Assembly: GCF_023370115.1 (NCBI RefSeq)
Contig: NZ_CP097160.1
Coordinates: 372,001-436,000, forward strand
Origin: Gulosibacter sediminis
Lineage (GTDB): Bacteria > Actinomycetota > Actinomycetes > Actinomycetales > Microbacteriaceae
Reading direction: 5' to 3'
Length of the DNA stretch: 64,000 nucleotides
The position numbers were made by a program, and so were the translations under genes. Shown piece after piece: positions 24,391 through 33,353 of the stretch (within the stretch, counting starts at the first letter, position 1; every line of letters begins with the position of its first letter). The notes below the pieces were generated by a model, which saw only the letters and a program-made list of their open reading frames with translations, had not been told where the DNA came from and ran no database searches.

Positions 24391-25842
24391 ATGCAGTTTG
24401 GACACCTGAAGAACCTCATCGGCGGCGAGTTCGTCGACGCGAGCGCGGGCGGCACCCTCGAGGTGACGAACCCCGCCACCGCGGGCGACGTCGTCGGCAG
24501 CGTGCCGGCCATGACGGCCGACGAGCTGCCTGCCGTGTTCGAGGCGGCCCGCGCGGGCGCGGCCGAGTGGCGCCGCGCGAACGGCCTCACCCGCGGCGCC
24601 GTGCTGCTGCGCACCGCGGCGCTGATCCGCGAGCACGCGACCGAGCTGCGCGACCTCATCGTCGCCGAGCTCGGCAAGACCGTCGCCGACGCAACCGGCG
24701 AGGTCGGCAAGACCGCCGAGTTCTTCGAGTACTACGGCGGAATGGGGCGCGACGAGTTCGGCGGCCTCCTCGCCGACGGCCGCCCGAACACCTTCGCCGC
24801 GCGCGTGCAGGAGCCGCTCGGCGTCGTCGTGCTCGTCACGCCGTGGAACGACCCGCTGCTCACCCCGGCCCGCAAGCTCGGCCCGGCGCTCATCTCGGGC
24901 AACGCGGTCGTGATCAAACCCGCGTCGGCGACCCCGCTCATCCTGCTCAAGCTCGCCGCCCTCTTCCACGAGGCCGGCCTGCCCGCCGGCGTGCTCAACA
25001 CCGTCACGGGTCGCGGCCGCGACCTCGGCGACGCGCTCTTCGACGACGACTCGATTCGCGCCGTGTCGTTCACCGGCTCGACCGCCGTCGGCCTCGAGCT
25101 GCAGCGCAAGCTCGCGGGCCGCGGCATCCGCGTGCAGACCGAGATGGGCGGCAAGAACGCCGCGGTCGTGCTCGCCGACGCCGACCTCGACCTCGCGATT
25201 CCGACCATCGCCGCGGGTGCCTACGGCCAGGCTGGCCAGCGCTGCACCGCGACGAGCCGTCTCATCGTGCAGCGCGAAGTCGCCGCCGAGGTGCGCGAGC
25301 GACTCGCCGACTACGTGCGCGGCATCAACGTCGCGCCGGGCACCGCCGAGGGCGTCGCGATGGGCCCCGTCGTCGACGAGGGCGCGCAGCAGGAGATTCG
25401 CGGCCATGTCGAGCGCGCGGTCGCCGAGGGCGCGACCGTCGTGGCCCGCACTGAGCTCACGGGCGCGGCCGCTGAGGCCGGTGCCTTCGTCGAGCCAACG
25501 CTGCTCGACGTCACGCGCGAGCACGATATCTGGCGCACCGAGGTGTTCGGCCCGGTCGTCGGGATGCTCGAGGTCGACAGCTTCGAGGAGGCGGTCGAGG
25601 CCGTGAATGACTCGAGCTACGGCCTCTCGGCCGCGATCTTTACGCAGAACCTCGGCTCTGCGATGCAGTTTGTCGCGCAGGTCGACACCGGCCAAGTGTC
25701 GGTCAACCAGCCCACGAGCGGCTGGGACATCCACCACCCCTTCGGCGGGTTCAAGGACTCGGGCTCGGGCTACAAGGAACAGGGCGAGGTCGCCCTCGAG
25801 TTCTACACCCGCACCAAGGCCGTTGCGATTCGCACGCACTAG
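24391..25842 (+). CDS. NAD(P)-dependent aldehyde dehydrogenase
   Basis: 483-residue aldehyde dehydrogenase with an intact active site: the oxyanion Asn in TPWNDPLL (153), the general base Glu251 in TEMGGKN and the nucleophile Cys285 in GQRCTATSR. SFTGSTAVG is the cofactor loop. Sequence style is close to the ketoglutarate/vanillin/lactaldehyde-type ALDHs. It follows the iron ADH by 20 bp with GAGGAG before the ATG, and would convert the aldehyde product of that enzyme to an acid. The aldehyde is unknown. Confidence 0.9.
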   Translation: MQFGHLKNLIGGEFVDASAGGTLEVTNPATAGDVVGSVPAMTADELPAVFEAARAGAAEWRRANGLTRGAVLLRTAALIREHATELRDLIVAELGKTVADATGEVGKTAEFFEYYGGMGRDEFGGLLADGRPNTFAARVQEPLGVVVLVTPWNDPLLTPARKLGPALISGNAVVIKPASATPLILLKLAALFHEAGLPAGVLNTVTGRGRDLGDALFDDDSIRAVSFTGSTAVGLELQRKLAGRGIRVQTEMGGKNAAVVLADADLDLAIPTIAAGAYGQAGQRCTATSRLIVQREVAAEVRERLADYVRGINVAPGTAEGVAMGPVVDEGAQQEIRGHVERAVAEGATVVARTELTGAAAEAGAFVEPTLLDVTREHDIWRTEVFGPVVGMLEVDSFEEAVEAVNDSSYGLSAAIFTQNLGSAMQFVAQVDTGQVSVNQPTSGWDIHHPFGGFKDSGSGYKEQGEVALEFYTRTKAVAIRTH

Positions 25843-25853
25843 AAAGCAGCAGC

Positions 25854-26606
25854 ATGTCACTTCACGACCGTTTCTCGCTCGCGGGCAAGACCGCCCTCGT
25901 GACCGGCGGTAGTCGCGGGCTCGGCAAGGCGATGGCCCGTGGCCTCGTCGACGCCGGCGCGCGCGTCGTCGTCGTGGCGCGCTCGGCGGATGCGGTGGCC
26001 GCGACCGCCGACGAGCTCGGCGCGATCGGTATCGCGGCCGACGTCACCGCTGCCCCCGCGCAGCTGCTCGATGACGCCGAGGCCGCCCTCGGCGCGCCGC
26101 TCGACATCGTGCTCCACGCCGCCGGCGTGCAGCACCGCCAGGCCGCCGAGCACTTCGACCCCGAGCAGTGGGAGCGCCTGCTGCGCATCAACCTCACGGC
26201 GCCGTTCGCGCTGAGCCAGGAGCTCGGGCGCCGCCAGCTCGAGCGCGGCGCGGGCGGCTCGCACATCTTCATCGGCTCGCTCACGAGCACGATCTCGATG
26301 CCGCAGATCTCGGCATACACCGCGACAAAGTCCGGCGTCTATGGCGTCGCCCGCAGCCTCTCCTCTGAGTGGTCGGGCCGCGGTATCCGCGCGAACGCGA
26401 TCGCGCCCGGCTACTTCCGGACCGAGCTCACCGAGGCCGTGTTCACCGACGAGCAGCGCTACGCAGAAATGCTCGCACGCATCCCGATGGGCCGCTTCGG
26501 CGACCCGGAGGAGCTCGCTGGCGCCGCCGTGTTCCTTGCTTCCGACGCCGCCTCGTATCTGACGGGGCAGCTCATCACCGTCGACGGCGGCTGGACCGCC
26601 GCCTAA
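25854..26606 (+). CDS. SDR-family oxidoreductase (KduD/gluconate-5-dehydrogenase-like)
   Basis: 250-residue classical SDR. Motifs are VTGGSRGLGKAMA (cofactor), HAAGVQHR, the catalytic Ser in FIGSLTSTIS, Tyr-x-x-x-Lys in AYTATKSGVYGVAR, and the C-terminal LTGQLITVDGGWTA. It resembles sugar-acid or polyol dehydrogenases such as KduD. It follows the ALDH by 11 bp and precedes the ABC importer genes by 61 bp. Together with the two minus-strand SDRs this makes three SDRs in one putative regulon, suggesting a polyhydroxylated or multi-step redox substrate. Confidence 0.88.
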   Translation: MSLHDRFSLAGKTALVTGGSRGLGKAMARGLVDAGARVVVVARSADAVAATADELGAIGIAADVTAAPAQLLDDAEAALGAPLDIVLHAAGVQHRQAAEHFDPEQWERLLRINLTAPFALSQELGRRQLERGAGGSHIFIGSLTSTISMPQISAYTATKSGVYGVARSLSSEWSGRGIRANAIAPGYFRTELTEAVFTDEQRYAEMLARIPMGRFGDPEELAGAAVFLASDAASYLTGQLITVDGGWTAA

Positions 26607-26667
26607 TCTGCACCCTTCCCCTCGCTCTGGCTCACCTCGGCCAGCTCCTCAGAACAACGGAGTTCAG

Positions 26668-27936
26668 ATGAATCCACTGCATGCAAGTTTCGATCGGCGA
26701 AGCCTGTTCCGCTTCGGCGGCGCGGCCGCCGTCGCCGTCGCGGCGGGCAGCTCGCTCGCGGCCTGTTCGGCGCCCGGCACGACCGAGGAGGTGCTTCGCC
26801 TCGGCGTCATGATGCCGATGTCGGGCACGAATGCGCTCCTCGGCCAGGCCTCTTGGGAGGGCGTCGAGATGGCGGTCGCCGACCGCAACGAACGCGGCGG
26901 CGTCGCCGGCAAGCGCGTCGAAGTCGTACTCGCCGACGTGCCCGACGTCAACGCCGCGACCTCCGAGGCCCGCCGTCTCGTATTCAACAACAACATCAAG
27001 CTCGGCCTCGGCACCTACAGCTCGTCGCTGTCGACCGCGGCAAGCGAGGTCTTCGCCCGCACCGGCAACAGCTTCGTCGAGCTCGGCGCGGTCGCGGCCG
27101 GCATCACCGACCGCGGCTACCCGCGCGTCTACCGCATCAACCCGGCCTCGACGAAGCAGACCGAGCAGGCGCTGAAGTTCACCGCCGAAGTGCTCGCGCC
27201 GCAGCTCGGCAAGAAGCCGGCCGACCTCAAGCTCATGATGGTGCACGAGGACTCGAACTACGGCCAGTCGGTCACGGCGAGCGCCGACACGAACGCCGAC
27301 GCGCTCGGCATGTCGTTCGCCGACCACGAGGCCTACTCGGCAAAGCAGACCGACCTCTCGTCGACCGTTGCGCGCATCAAGCAGGCCGTGCCCGACGTCA
27401 TCCTTGCCGTGTCCTATGCCTCCGACGCCGTGCTGCTCGGCCGCCAGATGCGCGACGCCGGCGTCAAGGTTGGCGCGTTCATCGGCATCGGCGGCGGCTA
27501 CACGCTGCAGGAGTTCGGGGATGCGCTCGGCTCGGCCGCCGAGGGCGTCTACGACTGCGACTTCCCGCAGCCGCGCCTCAGCCCGGACGCCGCGCCCGAG
27601 CTTGCGGGCTTCCTCGAGCGCTACGAGAAGAAGTACAACAAGTTCCCGAGCTCGGGCTACCCGCAGGGTAACTACGCGGGCACCTCGTACGTGCTCGACA
27701 TCCTCGAGCTCACCGGCGGCAGCGACGACCCCGATGTCTTCCATGAGGCGGCCCTGAAGTACGAGGCGCCGAACAGCCAGAGCGTCAACACCTGGGGCTA
27801 CAAGATGGGCCCGAACAACCAGAACGAGCGCTCCGAGGACTACATCATGCAGTGGCAGGACAACGAGCTCGTCACGGTGTTCCCGACCGAGGTCGCCGTC
27901 TCCGAGCCCAAGCACACCAGCCCGTTCGGACAGTGA
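26668..27936 (+). CDS. ABC transporter substrate-binding lipoprotein, Liv type
   Basis: 422-residue extracytoplasmic binding protein of the periplasmic-binding type I (leucine/amide/urea) family. The signal has a twin-arginine DRRSLFRF and then a lipobox LAAC with the lipidated Cys33, so it is probably a Tat-exported lipoprotein. The mature part starts with VLRLGVMMPMSG, and later FIGIGGGYTLQEFG and YPQGNYAGTSYV match the hinge regions. It is the first of five genes encoding a complete Liv-type importer, inside the redox operon, so it binds the substrate of the pathway. Liv-type proteins also bind amides, urea and aromatic acids, so an amino acid is not guaranteed. Confidence 0.9.
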   Translation: MNPLHASFDRRSLFRFGGAAAVAVAAGSSLAACSAPGTTEEVLRLGVMMPMSGTNALLGQASWEGVEMAVADRNERGGVAGKRVEVVLADVPDVNAATSEARRLVFNNNIKLGLGTYSSSLSTAASEVFARTGNSFVELGAVAAGITDRGYPRVYRINPASTKQTEQALKFTAEVLAPQLGKKPADLKLMMVHEDSNYGQSVTASADTNADALGMSFADHEAYSAKQTDLSSTVARIKQAVPDVILAVSYASDAVLLGRQMRDAGVKVGAFIGIGGGYTLQEFGDALGSAAEGVYDCDFPQPRLSPDAAPELAGFLERYEKKYNKFPSSGYPQGNYAGTSYVLDILELTGGSDDPDVFHEAALKYEAPNSQSVNTWGYKMGPNNQNERSEDYIMQWQDNELVTVFPTEVAVSEPKHTSPFGQ

Positions 27937-27949
27937 GGTCAGCGAAGCC

Positions 27950-28837
27950 ATGACATTCCTCATTCAAGCCCTCGTCGCCGGGCTCCTGCTCGGCGGGGTC
28001 TACGCGCTCGTCGCAGTCGGCCTCAACATCATCTTCGGCGTCGTGAAGATCACGAACTTCGCGCACGGTGAGCTCGTGATGATCGCGATGTACTTCACCT
28101 GGTTCCTCTACACCTCGTGGAGCGTCAACCCGTACGTGTCGCTGCTCATCGTCACGCCCATCATGTTCATCTCGGGCGTGCTGTTGCAGAAGTTCATCCT
28201 CGAACCGATGCAGGACTCCTCGGCGAACATGAAAATCTTCGTCACGCTCGGGCTCTCGGTGTTCCTGCAGAACTTCGCGCTGTTCCTCTTCGGCGGCCAG
28301 TTCCGCACCGTCACAGTGGGCTGGGCCGAGCAGTCGATCACGGTCGGCGGCGTCAGCGCCACCTACGGCCGCGTCATCGCCTTCGTCGTCGCGATCCTGC
28401 TTGTCGTCGCGCTGTTCTGGATGATGAAGCGCACGATGCTCGGCAAGGCGCTCGGCGCGATTGCCGAGGACCGCGACACGGCCCGGATGCTCGGCATCCC
28501 GGTCAAGCGCTACTACATGGTTGCGATGGGCCTCGGCGCCGCCCTCACCGGCATCGCCGGCGTGCTCATCATCCCGTTCCAGGCCGCGTACCCGCTCGTC
28601 GGCGCGCACTACACGCTCATGGCGTTCGTCGTCGTCGTGCTCGGCGGCCTCGGCAACATGACCGGCGCGCTCATCGGCGGTCTGTTCCTCGGCGTCATCG
28701 AAACCCTCACCGGAACGTACATCGACCCGGCGCTGCAACAGGTCGCAGTGTTCGCCGTCTTCATCGTCGTGCTGATCGTGCGCCCCCAGGGCATCTTCGG
28801 TGGCTCGGCCCGCAACGCAGAAGTGGGGCTCAAGTAA
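27950..28837 (+). CDS. Liv-type ABC permease (LivH)
   Basis: 295-residue inner-membrane permease with about eight helices. LLGGVYALVAVGLNIIFGVVKITNFAHGELVM is spread over the first 45 residues as in LivH. The coupling-helix region GKALGAIAEDRDTARMLGIP (about residues 165-184) contacts the ATPases. It begins 14 bp after the binding-protein gene and its stop overlaps the LivM start (TAATG). It pairs with the next gene to form the channel. Confidence 0.92.
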   Translation: MTFLIQALVAGLLLGGVYALVAVGLNIIFGVVKITNFAHGELVMIAMYFTWFLYTSWSVNPYVSLLIVTPIMFISGVLLQKFILEPMQDSSANMKIFVTLGLSVFLQNFALFLFGGQFRTVTVGWAEQSITVGGVSATYGRVIAFVVAILLVVALFWMMKRTMLGKALGAIAEDRDTARMLGIPVKRYYMVAMGLGAALTGIAGVLIIPFQAAYPLVGAHYTLMAFVVVVLGGLGNMTGALIGGLFLGVIETLTGTYIDPALQQVAVFAVFIVVLIVRPQGIFGGSARNAEVGLK

Positions 28838-29820
28838 TGTCGAACCGCAATATTCTCGGCCTGGGCATCGCCGGCCTCGTCGCGCTGCTGCTGCCCCTTG
28901 TCGTGCACGACCAGTACGTGCTCCACATCGCCGTCATCACCTTTATCTACGTCGGCGTCACCGTCGCGTGGAACCTCATGGCGATCGGCGGCACCCTCTC
29001 GCTCGGCCACGCCGCGTTCTTCGGCGTGGGCGCCTACACCGTCGCGATTCTCTACGTGAACCTCGGCGTCAACCCGTGGGTCGGCATCCTTGCCGCCATG
29101 GTCATGGCTGCCGCCGCGTCGATGGTGCTCGCGGTGCCGCTCCTGCGCCTGCGCGGGCCGTTCTTCACCCTCTCGTCGCTCGCGTTCGTCGAGGTGCTGC
29201 GCCTGCTCGCGATCTGGGCGGTGCCGCTCACGAACGGTTCGGTCGGCATCACGACCCCGCCCGACCAGGGCTTCGCCTTCATCTCCTTCGAGAATCGGCA
29301 GCCGTACTACTTCATCGTGCTCGCCATGGTGATTGTCGTCGTCGCGTTCTCGGTCTGGCTCTACAACTCGCGCATCGGCTATCACCTGCGCGCGATGAAG
29401 ACCGACGAAGAGGCGATCCGTGCACTCGGCGTGCACACGAACGGCCTCAAGGTGGGCACGCTCGCCGTCTCGGCGGCGATCACCGGCGCGTTCGGCGCGT
29501 TTGCGGCCCTCTACCTGTTCGTGATCGAACCCGAAACCCAGTTCTCGATGACGCTCTACTCGGTGCAGCCGGCGCTGAACGGCATCATCGGTGGCATGGG
29601 CACGATCGTCGGCCCGATCATCGGTGCGGTGCTGATGACACCGCTCGGTGAATGGCTGCGCACCTCGTTCTCGGGTGTGCAGGGCCTCAACTTCATGATC
29701 TACGGCGTCGCGCTCATCGTCATCGTGCGCCTCATGCCCGGCGGCCTCGTCGACGGCTGGAAGAAGCTGCGCGGCTGGATGCGCCGGGGCGCGAACTCGA
29801 ACAAGAAGGACGGTGAGTAG
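28837..29820 (+). CDS. Liv-type ABC permease (LivM)
   Basis: 327-residue permease with about nine helices. MAIGGTLSLGHAAFFGVGAYT and LRLRGPFFTLSSLAFVEVLRL are typical of LivM. The coupling helix is RAMKTDEEAIRALGVH. The ATG at 28837 shares one base with the preceding stop. The C-terminal tail is short and basic. It ends 2 bp before the LivG start. With the upstream permease it makes the heterodimeric membrane channel. Confidence 0.92.
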   Translation: MSNRNILGLGIAGLVALLLPLVVHDQYVLHIAVITFIYVGVTVAWNLMAIGGTLSLGHAAFFGVGAYTVAILYVNLGVNPWVGILAAMVMAAAASMVLAVPLLRLRGPFFTLSSLAFVEVLRLLAIWAVPLTNGSVGITTPPDQGFAFISFENRQPYYFIVLAMVIVVVAFSVWLYNSRIGYHLRAMKTDEEAIRALGVHTNGLKVGTLAVSAAITGAFGAFAALYLFVIEPETQFSMTLYSVQPALNGIIGGMGTIVGPIIGAVLMTPLGEWLRTSFSGVQGLNFMIYGVALIVIVRLMPGGLVDGWKKLRGWMRRGANSNKKDGE

Positions 29821-29822
29821 CA

Positions 29823-30614
29823 ATGGCGAATGACACTCTGCTCAAGGTGAGCAACGTCAGCAAGCGCTTTGGCGGCGTGCAGGCGGTCAACGACGTCTCG
29901 CTCGAGCTCGGCAGCGACGAGATCATCGGCATCATCGGGCCGAACGGCGCGGGCAAGACCTCGTTCTTCAACCTCATCTCGGGGCTGTTCCCCGCGGACT
30001 CGGGCACGATCGAGTTCGACGGCAAGGACATCACGAAGACCGACCTGCCCACCCGCGCCCGCAGCGGCATCGGCCGCACGTTCCAGGTCGTGCGACCGTT
30101 CTCGGGCATGACCGTCGTCGAGAACGTCATGGTGCCGGTGCTGATCAACCATCCCCGCCCATCCGTCGCCCGAACTAAGGCGATGGAATTGCTCGACGAC
30201 CTCGGCATCGCCGACATCGCCGAGCGGCCCACCGAGTCGCTCACCCTCGCGATGCGCAAGCGCGTCGAGGTGGCGAAGGCGCTCGGCACCGAGCCGAAGC
30301 TGCTGCTGCTCGACGAGGTGCTCGCCGGCCTGAACAGCCGCGAGGTCATCGAGGTGCTGCCGTTCGTCACGCGGGTGCGCGACCGCGGCGTCGCGATTCT
30401 CATGATCGAGCACATCGTCGCGGCAGTCATGGAGGTCTCCGACCAGATGATGGTGCTCAACAACGGCCAGGTGCTCGCCGCGGGCGACCCGCAGGACGTC
30501 ATCACCGACCCAAAGGTGATCGAGGCGTACCTCGGCACGAAGCACACCGACGACACCATCGCGAGCAACATCATCTCGGAAGCCGAGCAGCGAGGGAGCC
30601 AATCCAATGCTTGA
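29823..30614 (+). CDS. Liv-type ABC ATPase (LivG)
   Basis: 263-residue ATP-binding subunit. Walker A is GPNGAGKTSF (about residues 38-47) and Walker B with its Glu is LLLLDEVLAGL. The ABC signature is SLTLAMRKRVEVAKAL instead of LSGGQ; this form (LTL-x-x-RKR) is a known variant in a subset of Liv-like ATPases, so it is not a defect. The C-terminus has the long LivG extension (ITDPKVIEAYLGT). It overlaps the following ATPase gene by 8 bp. Confidence 0.92.
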   Translation: MANDTLLKVSNVSKRFGGVQAVNDVSLELGSDEIIGIIGPNGAGKTSFFNLISGLFPADSGTIEFDGKDITKTDLPTRARSGIGRTFQVVRPFSGMTVVENVMVPVLINHPRPSVARTKAMELLDDLGIADIAERPTESLTLAMRKRVEVAKALGTEPKLLLLDEVLAGLNSREVIEVLPFVTRVRDRGVAILMIEHIVAAVMEVSDQMMVLNNGQVLAAGDPQDVITDPKVIEAYLGTKHTDDTIASNIISEAEQRGSQSNA

Positions 30615-31311
30615 GGTTCAGCACATCAGCGCCTTCTACGGCGACGCCCAGGCCATCGAAGACGTGTCGTTGACGCTGCCCGACAGCGGCATCACCGCCT
30701 TCCTCGGCCCAAACGCGGCCGGCAAGTCGACGACGCTGCGGGTTATCTCGGGCCTGCTCAAGGCGGCGACCGGCAAGATCATCTTCAACGGTGAGGACAT
30801 CACGAACGCGCCGGTGAAGCGCCGCGTCGAACTCGGCATCGTGCAGGTGCCCGAGGGGCGCAAGCTCTTCGGGTCGATGTCGGTCGAAGACAACCTGCTG
30901 CTCGGCGGCTTCGTCAGCCGCGGGGACGGCAACGCCCAGTCGCGGCTCGACGAGGTCTACCACCACTTCCCGCGTCTGCTCGAGCGGCGCAAGCAAGAGG
31001 CCGGGCTGCTCTCGGGCGGTGAGCAGCAGATGGTCGCCATCGGCCGCGGGCTCATGGCGAACCCGAAGGTGCTCATGATTGACGAGATGTCACTCGGCCT
31101 TGCCCCGGTGATCGTCGAGCAGATGTTCGCGCTCGTGCGCGAGATCGCGACTGCCGACATGACGGTGCTGCTGGTCGAGCAGCACGTGCAGAACGCGCTC
31201 GAGGTTTCCGAACACGGCACCATCATCGAGGGCGGGCAGTCGCGCCTCAGCGGCACAGCGCGCGAGTTGCTCGACAGCGACGTGGTGCGAGAGTCGTACT
31301 TTGGCAACTGA
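30607..31311 (+). CDS. Liv-type ABC ATPase (LivF)
   Basis: 234-residue second ATP-binding subunit. Walker A is GPNAAGKSTTLR. The signature is canonical (LLSGGEQQMVAIGRGLM) and Walker B is VLMIDEMSLGLAP. The overlap with LivG (8 bp) and with the next gene (11 bp) shows translational coupling. The ATPase pair therefore has one non-canonical and one canonical signature site. Confidence 0.92.
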   Translation: MLEVQHISAFYGDAQAIEDVSLTLPDSGITAFLGPNAAGKSTTLRVISGLLKAATGKIIFNGEDITNAPVKRRVELGIVQVPEGRKLFGSMSVEDNLLLGGFVSRGDGNAQSRLDEVYHHFPRLLERRKQEAGLLSGGEQQMVAIGRGLMANPKVLMIDEMSLGLAPVIVEQMFALVREIATADMTVLLVEQHVQNALEVSEHGTIIEGGQSRLSGTARELLDSDVVRESYFGN

Positions 31312-32338
31312 GCAGCTCGCGGCGCGGCTTCGCTCGCGCACGCCGTGGGATCTCGTGATCGACCGCGTGGCCGAGCCGAGCCCCGCGGCGGGCGAGGTGC
31401 GAATCCGCACCGAGGCCGTCGGACTCTGTGGCAGCGACGTGCACGCGGTGCGCGCCGATGCCGGCTACGAATGGGTGCCCGAGAACGTCGTGCTCGGGCA
31501 CGAGGTGGTCGGGGTGGTGGATGCGGTGGGCGAGGGCGTCGACGCGGCGCTCGTCGGCCGCCGGGTCGTGCCGATCGCCATCGATGGCTGCGGCGACTGC
31601 GCTGTTTGCCGCGCCGGGCAGGCGAACCGCTGCCTCGAGCGCAACTGCATGGGCATGCACTTCGACGGCGGCCTCGCCGAGTCGTTCGTGTTCCCGGCCG
31701 GCCGCCTGCACGTGCTCACGGAGCAGTCGCTCGATGCCCGGCTTGCCGCGCTCATCGAGCCGACCGCCGTCGCGCATCAGGCGCTGCGGGGCATCGCGAC
31801 CGTCTTCGACAGCAATGCGGCCGGGCTCGAGCCACTGCGGGGCATCGAGCTCTGCGTGAGCGGTCCCGGCGCCGTCGGCCTCCTCGCCGGTTGTGCCGCG
31901 CTCGTCGCTGGCGCGAACGTCACGATCAGCGGCCCACCCTCGGGCGCCGAGTCACGCATGGCCGCGGCGCTCGCGCTCGGCATGCGGGCTGATGCGTCCG
32001 GCCGCGAGTTCGACGCGTGGCTCGACGCCTCCGGCGCCGGCGCCGCCCTGCGCGGAGCGCTGCCACGCGTGCGCCGCGGCGGGGTCATCGGCGTGCCGGC
32101 GATATTCGCGGCCGAGGTCGCCCTCGACCTGAACGCGATCGTGCGTGGGCAACTCACGCTGCGCGGCTCCTACGCCTACACCCGCGAGGACTTCGCGGCG
32201 GCCGAGCGCATCGTGGGGGAGCGCGTCGATGCGCTCCGTGGCATCGTCGAAGAGTTCACCATTGCCGAGACCGAGACGGCGCTGCGCGCGGCGGCCGACG
32301 CGACCGTCGTGAAGCCGGTCGTCGTGTTCCCGGCATAG
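31301..32338 (+). CDS. Zinc-dependent medium-chain alcohol dehydrogenase (sorbitol/threonine DH-like)
   Basis: 345-residue MDR dehydrogenase. The catalytic zinc site is Cys43 (GLCGSD) with His67-Glu68 (LGHE). The structural zinc lobe is complete with Cys97, Cys100, Cys103 and Cys111 (GCGDCAVCRAGQANRC). The NAD fold GPGAVGLLAG is near residue 190. It starts at a TTG (31301) inside the end of livF, an 11-bp overlap, which fixes it as part of the transport operon. Relatives oxidise polyols, threonine or butanediol. Compared with typical members (about 345-360 residues) it is normal in length. Confidence 0.85.
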   Translation: MATEQLAARLRSRTPWDLVIDRVAEPSPAAGEVRIRTEAVGLCGSDVHAVRADAGYEWVPENVVLGHEVVGVVDAVGEGVDAALVGRRVVPIAIDGCGDCAVCRAGQANRCLERNCMGMHFDGGLAESFVFPAGRLHVLTEQSLDARLAALIEPTAVAHQALRGIATVFDSNAAGLEPLRGIELCVSGPGAVGLLAGCAALVAGANVTISGPPSGAESRMAAALALGMRADASGREFDAWLDASGAGAALRGALPRVRRGGVIGVPAIFAAEVALDLNAIVRGQLTLRGSYAYTREDFAAAERIVGERVDALRGIVEEFTIAETETALRAAADATVVKPVVVFPA

Positions 32339-32341
32339 CTT

Positions 32342-32358
32342 CCCGGGAGGCTCCCGGG
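32342..32358. repeat. 17-bp near-perfect palindrome before the OCD-like gene
   Basis: CCCGGGAG (32342-32349) and CTCCCGGG (32351-32358) flank a single G. It begins 4 bp after the zinc-ADH stop and ends 16 bp before the next start, just upstream of the GAAGGAG ribosome binding site (32361-32367). The loop is too tight for a full hairpin, so partial pairing may lower translation of the next gene, or it may be a remnant terminator. Confidence 0.45.
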
Positions 32359-32373
32359 TGGAAGGAGACCATC

Positions 32374-33348
32374 GTGGTTCGTTTTCTCACTGAGGCCGAC
32401 ATCGACGGGCTCATCGATCAGCGCGACGCGCTCGAGGCGGTGACCGACGCGCTGCGCGACCAGGGTCGCGGCGACTCGGGCAACGCGCCCCGCACGCGCG
32501 CGAAGCTCGGCCCGCTCGTGCTCAATGTGCTCGGTGGCAGCGTCGCGAGCGCGAATGCGATCGGCGCGAAGGTCTACGTCACCGGCAACGGCGCCGCGAA
32601 GTTCTGGGGCCTGTTGTTCGACGACGAGGGCACGCTCACGACGCTCTACGAGGCCGACCGGCTCGGCCAGCTGCGCACCGGCGCCGCGAGCGGGATCTCG
32701 GCCCGCGAGCTCGCGCCCGGCGGCGCTGACACCGTCGCGATCGTTGGCACCGGGTACCAGGCGCAGACGCAAGCCGAGGCGGTGCTGCTCGCCCTCGGCG
32801 CGACGAAGCTGCACGTCTACGGCCGCAACGCCGAGCGCGCCGACGCCTTCGCCGCGCTGCTTGCCGAGCGCACGGGCGTGACCGCGAGCCGCTTCGACAC
32901 CATCGACGAGGCGATCGCCGACGCCCAGGTCGTCATCACCATGACGAGCGCATACGACCCGGTGATCCTCCGCAGGCACATGTGGCCGGGCAAGCACTAC
33001 ATCTTCGCGGGCTCAAACAACGCCGCCAACGCCGAGGTCGAACCCGAGGCGATGCGTGAGATCGACCTGCTCGTGACTGACGATGTCGTGGCCGCGCAGC
33101 GCGAGGGCGGCACGCTCATCCGCGCAGCCGAGGCCGGGGCGATCGACTGGGCTGACGTGCGCGAGCTCGGCGAACTGCTCGCGCTCGGCGAGGTGCGCGG
33201 CGACGCGGATGCGATCACCGCCTTCGTCTCGCAGGGCGCCGGCTCATGGGACACGGCGCTCGCGGCCGTCGCCGCCACCCGGGCCGCCGAACGCGGCGTC
33301 GGCATCGAGCTGCCGATCGACGGAGCCCCCGCCCGCGATCGACGCTAG
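32374..33348 (+). CDS. Ornithine cyclodeaminase family protein
   Basis: 324-residue member of the OCD/mu-crystallin family. KVYVTGNGAAKFWGLLFDD and the GQLRTGAASGISARELAPGG segment give the substrate pocket (the Arg of LRTGA). The dinucleotide motif is canonical here (VAIVGTGYQAQTQAEA), unlike the relative at 12897. VITMTSAYDPVI and IFAGSNNAANAEVEPEAM follow. The start is a GTG after GAAGGAGA. It is the last gene of the ABC/dehydrogenase operon and meets the transketolase genes tail to tail with a 5-bp gap. Likely NAD(P)-dependent deaminating or imine-reducing activity; substrate unknown. Confidence 0.85.
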   Translation: MVRFLTEADIDGLIDQRDALEAVTDALRDQGRGDSGNAPRTRAKLGPLVLNVLGGSVASANAIGAKVYVTGNGAAKFWGLLFDDEGTLTTLYEADRLGQLRTGAASGISARELAPGGADTVAIVGTGYQAQTQAEAVLLALGATKLHVYGRNAERADAFAALLAERTGVTASRFDTIDEAIADAQVVITMTSAYDPVILRRHMWPGKHYIFAGSNNAANAEVEPEAMREIDLLVTDDVVAAQREGGTLIRAAEAGAIDWADVRELGELLALGEVRGDADAITAFVSQGAGSWDTALAAVAATRAAERGVGIELPIDGAPARDRR

Positions 33349-33353
33349 CCTGC

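Noticed and set aside
30220-30290. Defective ABC signature in LivG
   Set aside because: LTL-x-x-RKR is a recurring variant in Liv-type ATPases, and Walker A and B are intact.
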